This document shows positions 14,396 through 19,825 of a stretch of DNA of 19,825 bases, one piece after another. The stretch is from JAIRNF01 sp031550925 (GTDB lineage: Bacteria; Bacteroidota; Bacteroidia; Bacteroidales; UBA932). Where the stretch lies: the NCBI GenBank assembly GCA_031550925.1, contig JAVBOE010000066.1:1-19825 (forward strand), given 5' to 3'. The notes beneath the pieces were generated by a model. The model ran no database searches, was not told where the DNA came from, and was given only the letters and a program-made list of their open reading frames with translations. Positions within the stretch are counted from its first letter, which is position 1; each line of letters opens with the position of its first letter. Position numbers and translations under genes: made by a program.

Positions 14396-15484
14396 ATGGG
14401 AGAGTTTAAATTAATGAAGGGTAACGAAGCCATTGCCATTGCTGCTATTCGCTGTGGATGCGATGGGTACTTTGGTTACCCCATTACCCCTCAGTCTGAA
14501 GTAATGGAAACTCTGATGGAAGAAAAACCGTGGGAAACTACAGGCATGGTTGTTTTGCAGGCAGAGAGCGAAGTTGCTTCTATCAACATGTTATACGGAG
14601 GTGCGGCTACCGGTAAAAAAGTATTTACATCATCATCTAGCCCCGGTATAAGCCTTATGGCCGAAGGGCTTACATATCTTGCAGGTGCAGAGTTGCCTTG
14701 TGTTATTGTAAACGTTGTACGCGGAGGTCCGGGATTGGGTACCATACAACCTGCTCAATCCGACTATTTTCAGGCGGTTAAAGGAGGCGGGCATGGCGAT
14801 TATCATCTTATAGTGCTGGCTCCGGCTTCAGTTCAAGAAATGAACGATTTCATGGATTTAGGCTTCGAGCTTGCGTTTAAGTATCGTAATCCTGTTCTGA
14901 TTCTTTCCGATGGTATCATTGGTCAGATGATGGAGAAAGTACAGCTATCTCCGGAGAAACCTCGTTGGACAGCCGAAGAGATTCAAAAGATCAGCGGCAG
15001 TTGGGCTACAACAGGTAAAACAACAGATCGTCAACGCCATATTGCAACATCGTTAGATCTTGATGCTGCTAATCAGGAAAGGTTCAACCATAAGCTACAG
15101 GCGAAGTATAAGGTAATTGAAGAGAACGAAGTTCGCTACGAAGAGTTTATGTGCGACGATGCTGAGTATATGATTGTAGCATACGGCTCAGGTGCGCGTA
15201 TTAGTCAGAAAGCAGTTGAGCTGGCAAGGGCCGAAGGTATTAAAGTGGGGCTGCTTCGTCCTATTACCGTATATCCTTATCCTACCAAAGCCATTCAGAA
15301 ACGTATTCCTCAGCTGAAAGCTATTATGAGTGTTGAGCTGAGCGCGGGGCAAATGGTAGAGGATGTTCGCTTGGCGGTAGAAGGTAAAATACCGGTTGAG
15401 TATTATGGTCGTTATGGCGGTATGATTTTCTCGCCCGAAGAAGTTCTCGAAGCAATTAAAACTAAGCTGGCAGGGAGGAAGTAA
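14396..15484 (+). CDS. 2-oxoacid:ferredoxin oxidoreductase alpha subunit (KorA/VorB class)
   Basis: From the ATG at 14396 the protein has 362 residues, typical of the four-subunit KOR/VOR alpha chain. GYPITPQSEVMETL at 27-40 and ESEVASINMLYGGAATGKKV near 57-76 are the pyrimidine/TPP-domain signatures, followed by SSSSPGISLMAEGLTYLAG. The C-terminal part (about 240-362) is the transketolase-C-like domain, with VGLLRPITVYPYP. The complex converts a 2-oxoacid, CoA and oxidised ferredoxin to acyl-CoA, CO2 and reduced ferredoxin, reversibly. Sequence by eye does not separate 2-oxoglutarate from branched-chain oxoacid specificity. The frame extends upstream to a TTG at 14366, but this lies inside the ferredoxin gene. 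The beta gene starts after 2 nt. Confidence 0.9.
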   Translation: MGEFKLMKGNEAIAIAAIRCGCDGYFGYPITPQSEVMETLMEEKPWETTGMVVLQAESEVASINMLYGGAATGKKVFTSSSSPGISLMAEGLTYLAGAELPCVIVNVVRGGPGLGTIQPAQSDYFQAVKGGGHGDYHLIVLAPASVQEMNDFMDLGFELAFKYRNPVLILSDGIIGQMMEKVQLSPEKPRWTAEEIQKISGSWATTGKTTDRQRHIATSLDLDAANQERFNHKLQAKYKVIEENEVRYEEFMCDDAEYMIVAYGSGARISQKAVELARAEGIKVGLLRPITVYPYPTKAIQKRIPQLKAIMSVELSAGQMVEDVRLAVEGKIPVEYYGRYGGMIFSPEEVLEAIKTKLAGRK

Positions 15485-15486
15485 AG

Positions 15487-16248
15487 ATGGAAATTAAAGA
15501 TATGATTAAACCGGAAAATCTGGTTTTCGAAAAAACAAAAGTGCTTACGGATAATACCATGCACTATTGTCCGGGATGTAGCCATGGAACAATTCACAAG
15601 CTTATTGCTCAGGTAATTGACGAAATGGATATACAGGATAAAACGATTGGCGTATCTCCTGTTGGTTGTGCAGTATTAGCATACAACTATATCGATATTG
15701 ATTGGCAACAAGCCGCACACGGTCGTGCGCCTGCTTTAGCCACAGCAGCAAAGCGTTTAAACCCCGATAAGTATGTATTCACCTATCAGGGAGATGGCGA
15801 CCTTGCGTCTATTGGAACGGCCGAAATTATGCATGCCTGTAGCCGAGGAGAAAACATTGTTGTAATCTTTGTAAACAACGCTATCTACGGTATGACAGGC
15901 GGGCAGATGGCCCCAACAACTCTGGTAGGACAGGTAACGGCAACCACACCATACGGTCGTAATACGGAGCTTAACGGGCATCCGTTACGTATTACAGAGC
16001 TACTTGCGCAGCTTAAAGGTACTTGCTACGTAACCCGTCAATCGGTACAAAACCCTGCAGGTGTTCGCAAGACTAAAAAGGCTATTCAAAAAGCGTTTGA
16101 AAACTCAATGCAGAAGAAAGGTCTTTCATTTGTAGAAGTGGTTGGTACTTGTAACTCCGGCTGGAAGCTTACTCCAACCGATGCCAACAAATGGATGGAA
16201 GAGAATATGTTCCCCGAGTATCCGCTTGGCGATATTAAGGACGAATAA
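15487..16248 (+). CDS. 2-oxoacid:ferredoxin oxidoreductase beta subunit (KorB class, TPP-binding)
   Basis: The 253-residue protein carries the thiamine diphosphate site GDGD at 102-105 with N130/N131 (VIFVNNAIYGMTGGQ) completing the GDG-x(n)-NN motif. C28 and C31 (CPGCSHG), C61 (VGCAVL) and a later cysteine near 220 (GTCNSGW) are placed to hold the [4Fe-4S] cluster found in KOR-type beta chains. HGRAPALATAAKR at 78-90 is a strong family marker. It lies 2 nt after alpha and 32 nt before gamma. Together with alpha it forms the catalytic core. Confidence 0.93.
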   Translation: MEIKDMIKPENLVFEKTKVLTDNTMHYCPGCSHGTIHKLIAQVIDEMDIQDKTIGVSPVGCAVLAYNYIDIDWQQAAHGRAPALATAAKRLNPDKYVFTYQGDGDLASIGTAEIMHACSRGENIVVIFVNNAIYGMTGGQMAPTTLVGQVTATTPYGRNTELNGHPLRITELLAQLKGTCYVTRQSVQNPAGVRKTKKAIQKAFENSMQKKGLSFVEVVGTCNSGWKLTPTDANKWMEENMFPEYPLGDIKDE

Positions 16249-16280
16249 GTCTAGTACTTCTTATTTAAAAACAAAAGACA

Positions 16281-16826
16281 ATGAAGGAAGAAATTATTAT
16301 AGCAGGATTCGGCGGACAAGGTGTGCTTTCTATGGGTAAAATACTCGCATACTCAGGCATTATGCAAGATCAGGAAGTTACCTGGATGCCGTCTTATGGT
16401 CCCGAAATGCGCGGAGGTACAGCAAATGTTACTGTTATTCTTAGTGATGATCGTATCAGCTCGCCCATTGTAAATGCATACGATACCGCCATCATACTCA
16501 ATCAACAATCAATGGATAAGTTTGAGCAAACAGTAAAGCCCGGTGGAACGCTTATTTACGACCCCAATGGTATAACTAAGCATCCTACACGTAAAGACAT
16601 CTCCGTTTATAAAATTGCTGCTGCCGAAGAGGCCGTAAAAATGAAAAATGCCAAGGCCTTTAATATGATTGTACTTGGTGGATTTCTAAAGGTAAAGCCT
16701 ATTGTAAAGATGGAAAACGTAATTGCAGGACTTAAAAAATCGTTACCGGAACGTCACCATCATTTAATACCAATGAATGAGCAAGCAATAGAGCAGGGAA
16801 TGAGAATAGTTGAAATAATAAGTTAA
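16281..16826 (+). CDS. 2-oxoacid:ferredoxin oxidoreductase gamma subunit
   Basis: The 181-residue protein starts MKEEIIIAGFGGQGVLSMGK, the family's glycine-rich signature, and continues with MPSYGPEMRGGTANVTVI near 37-54. This is the gamma domain that in longer homologues is fused to alpha; here it is a separate gene. It is the last gene of the operon, and a strong hairpin terminator follows 28 nt after the stop. With the delta ferredoxin, alpha and beta, all four subunits of the enzyme are present, none truncated. Confidence 0.93.
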   Translation: MKEEIIIAGFGGQGVLSMGKILAYSGIMQDQEVTWMPSYGPEMRGGTANVTVILSDDRISSPIVNAYDTAIILNQQSMDKFEQTVKPGGTLIYDPNGITKHPTRKDISVYKIAAAEEAVKMKNAKAFNMIVLGGFLKVKPIVKMENVIAGLKKSLPERHHHLIPMNEQAIEQGMRIVEIIS

Positions 16827-16854
16827 TAAGCGTATCGTTAATAATCGTTAAAAG

Positions 16855-16891
16855 AAAAATGGCAGGAAGAATAGTTCTTCCCGCCATTTTT
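16855..16891 (+). terminator. Intrinsic terminator of the aminotransferase-oxidoreductase operon
   Basis: AAAAATGGC-A-GGAAGAA (16855-16871) pairs with TTCTTCC-C-GCCATTTTT (16875-16891) around a 3-nt loop; only A16864/C16882 fails to pair. The 3' arm ends in a T-run that continues CTTTT. Confidence 0.85.
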
Positions 16892-17419
16892 CTTTTATTT
16901 ACAACAGATACATGGTATATTTTAGTGAATATATGGTATAATCGAAGTGTTAAAAAAATAGGCATAGTATCTTAAAGCCAATCACCTTAACTGATTATTA
17001 TTAAATTTGTATAGCAGTCATTAGTTAAAAACCTTTAAAATTTCCTCACAAATTTTATAGGTAAATGATGTAAGGGTAATATTGAAAAATGAGCATCAGC
17101 TATTTATGCCAAATATTACTCATAACTTTAAGAAATCCAATCGCTTAAAGTAAATATATAGAAGTAGTCTGACAGATTTTACCGGTCTTTAAGATAATTT
17201 TTGGTGCTCCAGAACGGAAGTGCAAGCATGGCTTGAAGGTGGTTAGAAAGCTATTTTCTACACTACTTAATATATACAGTAGGGAGGCACAGATGGCTTA
17301 AAAATACAGGTTTATTAAGCTAACATTTGCTTGGCTTGATAACAACAGAAAGCACTACAATCGTTACCCAGTTAAATTTAATTAGAATAGGTTTTAGGCT
17401 TTACTTAGAGATTTACAAT
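16892..17419. other. Long intergenic stretch without a recognised gene
   Basis: About 530 nt of AT-rich sequence with frequent stops in all frames. The only local structure I noticed is a small CAAGC-ATG-GCTTG hairpin near 17222-17236 and a partial echo (GATGGCTTAAAA) near 17290. No riboswitch family or RNA gene was recognised. Confidence 0.5.
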
Positions 17420-17453
17420 TTGTTATTTAGGTTCCAGATTGCTTATATTTTTG
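17420..17453 (+). promoter_or_regulatory. Candidate promoter of the large surface protein
   Basis: TATTTTTG at 17446-17453 matches TAnnTTTG, with TTG at 17420-17422 and a 23-nt spacer. Transcription would begin near 17460, about 14 nt before the ATG at 17474. Confidence 0.5.
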
Positions 17454-17473
17454 ATTTACAAATACTTAATCTT

Positions 17474-19825
17474 ATGATGAATGTTGAAGCTATTTTAAAA
17501 TCAACCACATGCAGATTTTTGTCTTTTTTTCTATTATCTGGTCTATTTTTATTACCAAAGGTTAATGCACAGGAAATAAGTGGCAAAATAGCACAAGAAC
17601 GATTGCAAGCACAGCAAAAAGTTGATAGCTTGTGGGGGGTAAAAAATATCCTCCCCCTTAAAATGGGTAAAAGCAAAAGCCTGATGCAAACGCTGTCAAG
17701 CGGAACTATTAGTTTGCTATCGTCTGCTGAGTACGGTTCAATAGAGGTAAATCGAAATGATACATACTCAGCATATACTCCTGAAGAGTTGGTTAGGAAC
17801 ATATTTTTAAAAGGAGGAGGGTGCGCTAGCGTTAGTAATATAGAATATCGTGGACATGGTTGGGATGGTACAGACTGGACAGGTATAGAGAATAGAGGGT
17901 TAGGTTACTTTTATAAAGGGGGAACGTCTGTTTTTGACATGGGAGAAGGTTTAGTTTTGTCTACGGGAGGGCTTCAATCAATTGAAGGACCTAACAATAG
18001 TGCAAGTGGAATAACAGGCCCATCCTCTTCTGATGTTACAGGGGATAATGATCTGCAATCTCTTATTACACAAGGTGTAACTAACGTTTCGGTTTTGGAG
18101 TTTGATTTTGTTCCTACCGGAAATACTGTTCAGTTTAGATACATATTTGCTTCGGAGGAGTATTCTTATTATGCCAACATGCAGTATAATGATGTTTTTG
18201 GTTTCTTTATCTCCGGACCTGGTATTACAGGTAATCAAAATATCGCCACTCTTCCAACCACAGAAACATCAACAAACGTAGTATCGATAAATAATGTGAA
18301 TGATGGTAGTCGTGGTAACTCTGATATGCTTCTCCATAACTGTCCTGAATTAAGTGTTGCTGATGCAAAGAATAGCTACTATTACATAAATATTCCTGGC
18401 TCATTCTCTACTTGCAAGCCTGTATTGACAGAGAGTGAAGAGCTGCTGATGTTGTCAACTCAGCTCAATGGTAGAACAAAAATACTTACTGCCACTTATA
18501 CGGTTACTCCTTGCGAAACATACCATTTAAAATTTGCCGTAGGGAATGTTAGTGATCAGGCATATCAATCTGCTGTATTTTTGGAAGCAAGAAGCTTTGA
18601 TTCGGGAGATGAAATGGTCAACTTTGGTAATGGCATAGAGGGCATGGAGTATTTATATAGAGGTTGTACTAATAATAAGTTTAGAATTACTCGTCCAACA
18701 CCCGATCCTTTTCCGGTACAGGTTATGCTTAGCTATGAGGGGAGTACAGCAGTACAAGGGTTAGATATAGTCGGGCTGGAGTCTGGAGGGCTGCTTCCTA
18801 CTTCTGTTGAAATACCAGCCGGATCTACTTATGTGGATGTACCATATAGTGTTCCTGCTGGGCCTACTGGTTATAAGTACTTAGATGTAACCCTTGTTTG
18901 TCCATGCGATGATAGTGCGCTTAAAAAGAGGCTGCATATATATGATAGGTCGCCTGACCATATCTTTCAAGTATCAACAACACCATCCTGTCCGGGAGTT
19001 AATAGTGGTAGGATAAATGCTGTTATTGCAGTTGGTGGTTCAGGACATTACGAAACATCGCTAAATGGTACTACTTGGCAATCTTCAATTTTAGGGTATT
19101 CTAACTTAGCTCCTGGTAGCTATACGGTATATTTAAGAGACGAAGGCAGCTGCTATCAGGTAGCTCGTACTGCTGTAATAACAGAAGCTACTGCAAATGC
19201 GGGTGCAAACCAGAGCTCGTGCGATAATACATTTACTATGGATGCCGCTCCCCTTAATTCGGGAGAGTCCGGAACTTGGACAGTTGTTTCAGGGGCAGCA
19301 ACAATAACATATCCGAGTGATCCCAAGTCTCCGGTTACCGTAACAACAGCACCGGCAAGGCTCAGGTGGACGCTTAATACAGGATTATGTACAGTAAACG
19401 CCGATGTAACGTTAACAGTTCTACCTAAGCCTACTGTTACTGCTATATCAGGGCCAAACTCAGTGTGTACTGGTAGCAAAATTAGTTTGACTAATAGTAC
19501 ATTGGGAGGTACTTGGACTAGTAGTAATATTGGTGTAGCAACAGTTAATAGTTCAACCGGAGAGGTAACCGGAGTATCCGCTGGTGCAGCTACCATTACT
19601 TATACTGTAAAGAACAGTGACAACTGTAGCGATTCGGCTACTAAAAGCATAATGGTAAACACCCTACCAACAGTAAATCCGATAACCGGATTAGGAGAAG
19701 TGTGTGTGGGTAGTACAATTCCACTTACTACAACAACTACAGGTGGTACTTGGACAAGTAGTAATACTGGGGTAGCAACAGTTAACAGTGCAACAGGAGA
19801 TGTCGTAGGCGTTTCAGCAGGTACC
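17474..19825 (+). CDS. Large secreted surface protein with choice-of-anchor L, SprB-like and Ig-like domains (partial, runs off the window)
   Basis: The frame is open from the ATG at 17474 to the window end: 784 codons with no stop. Residues 1-32 form a signal peptide (hydrophobic core 15-27, ending VNA-Q). About 115-375 resembles the choice-of-anchor L domain (GGGCASVSN near 117, FRYIFASEEYSYY near 222-233, then YNDVFGFFISGPG). About 395-455 looks Calx-beta-like (GSTAVQGLDIVG, then SVEIPAGSTYVDVPY). About 495-572 matches the SprB repeat pattern (CPGVNSGRINAVIAVGGSGHY, then LAPGSYTVYLRD). About 574-650 is an ANAGANQSSC-type Ig/PKD-like module. From 653 on come tandem Ig-like (Big_2-type) repeats. 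Such proteins in Bacteroidetes usually end in a type IX secretion signal or gliding-type C-terminal domain; that end is not visible. Function is probably adhesion or cell-surface structure. Confidence 0.85.
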   Translation, partial: MMNVEAILKSTTCRFLSFFLLSGLFLLPKVNAQEISGKIAQERLQAQQKVDSLWGVKNILPLKMGKSKSLMQTLSSGTISLLSSAEYGSIEVNRNDTYSAYTPEELVRNIFLKGGGCASVSNIEYRGHGWDGTDWTGIENRGLGYFYKGGTSVFDMGEGLVLSTGGLQSIEGPNNSASGITGPSSSDVTGDNDLQSLITQGVTNVSVLEFDFVPTGNTVQFRYIFASEEYSYYANMQYNDVFGFFISGPGITGNQNIATLPTTETSTNVVSINNVNDGSRGNSDMLLHNCPELSVADAKNSYYYINIPGSFSTCKPVLTESEELLMLSTQLNGRTKILTATYTVTPCETYHLKFAVGNVSDQAYQSAVFLEARSFDSGDEMVNFGNGIEGMEYLYRGCTNNKFRITRPTPDPFPVQVMLSYEGSTAVQGLDIVGLESGGLLPTSVEIPAGSTYVDVPYSVPAGPTGYKYLDVTLVCPCDDSALKKRLHIYDRSPDHIFQVSTTPSCPGVNSGRINAVIAVGGSGHYETSLNGTTWQSSILGYSNLAPGSYTVYLRDEGSCYQVARTAVITEATANAGANQSSCDNTFTMDAAPLNSGESGTWTVVSGAATITYPSDPKSPVTVTTAPARLRWTLNTGLCTVNADVTLTVLPKPTVTAISGPNSVCTGSKISLTNSTLGGTWTSSNIGVATVNSSTGEVTGVSAGAATITYTVKNSDNCSDSATKSIMVNTLPTVNPITGLGEVCVGSTIPLTTTTTGGTWTSSNTGVATVNSATGDVVGVSAGT
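19430..19825 (+). repeat. Tandem 237-bp (79-residue) Ig-like repeat units
   Basis: Unit 1 spans 19430-19666 and unit 2 starts at 19667 and is cut at 19825. Both begin PTV-x-x-I-x-G, contain GTWTSSN-x-GVATVNS and end the shared part with G-x-V-x-GVSAG. Nucleotide similarity is also high in this core, which points to recent duplication. Confidence 0.8.

Noticed and set aside
16892..17473. Riboswitch or small RNA upstream of the surface protein
   Set aside because: No conserved motif of a known class could be matched by eye, and the predicted promoter at 17420-17453 would leave this region untranscribed in that gene's mRNA.
17443..17802. Minus-strand open frame opposite the large surface protein
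   Set aside because: No family features, and it opposes the signal peptide and N-terminus of a well-supported plus-strand gene.
17978..18238. Minus-strand 86-codon open frame
   Set aside because: Antisense to the choice-of-anchor L domain, with no recognisable features.
19156..19596. Minus-strand 146-codon open frame rich in Val, Ala and Pro
   Set aside because: It mirrors the Thr/Ser/Gly-rich Ig-like repeats on the plus strand, where composition alone keeps the antisense frame open.

Overview
The window reads as chromosomal DNA of an anaerobic or facultative member of the Bacteroidota, probably order Bacteroidales. Support comes from the Bacteroidetes-type promoter pattern (TTG, about 20 nt, TAnnTTTG) ahead of several genes, the near absence of Shine-Dalgarno sequences, the hisGDCBHAFI order with fused HisB and HisIE, a ferredoxin-dependent 2-oxoacid oxidoreductase, and a large secreted protein with choice-of-anchor L, SprB-like and Ig-like domains of the kind exported by type IX secretion. 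This placement is inference from gene content; no rRNA or other strict marker is present.

Layout. 1-165 (-) is the start of a small exported protein cut by the window edge. 470-1372 (-) is an exported metallophosphoesterase with a palindromic terminator behind it. 1530-2216 (+) is a multi-pass membrane protein resembling Mpv17/PMP22. 2217-2638 holds palindromic repeats and a strong promoter for thrB (2639-3571, +), followed by thrC (3701-4987, +): the last two steps of threonine synthesis. A long inverted repeat (5011-5140) separates thrC from the convergent histidine operon (5163-12156, -), which encodes all ten activities of the pathway in eight tightly packed genes.

The hidden highlight is upstream of hisG. 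The minus strand there carries a consensus promoter, a 26-codon leader ORF with seven histidine codons, and a transcription attenuator with mutually exclusive pairings (1:2, 2:3, 3:4). This is the complete logic of a ribosome-stalling his attenuator. No annotation based on ORF length would list it.

Divergent from his, 12703-16826 (+) is a PLP aminotransferase followed by a four-gene 2-oxoacid:ferredoxin oxidoreductase (2x[4Fe-4S] ferredoxin, alpha, beta, gamma), ending at a strong hairpin terminator. The set suggests interconversion of an amino acid, its 2-oxoacid and the acyl-CoA, in either direction. After about 580 nt with no recognisable gene, a very large secreted surface protein starts at 17474 (+) and stays open to the window end (784 codons seen).

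Three families of palindromic intergenic repeats occur between genes (2331-2390 with 14036-14116; 2402-2429; 5011-5140). I found no mobile-element gene, tRNA, rRNA or CRISPR array.
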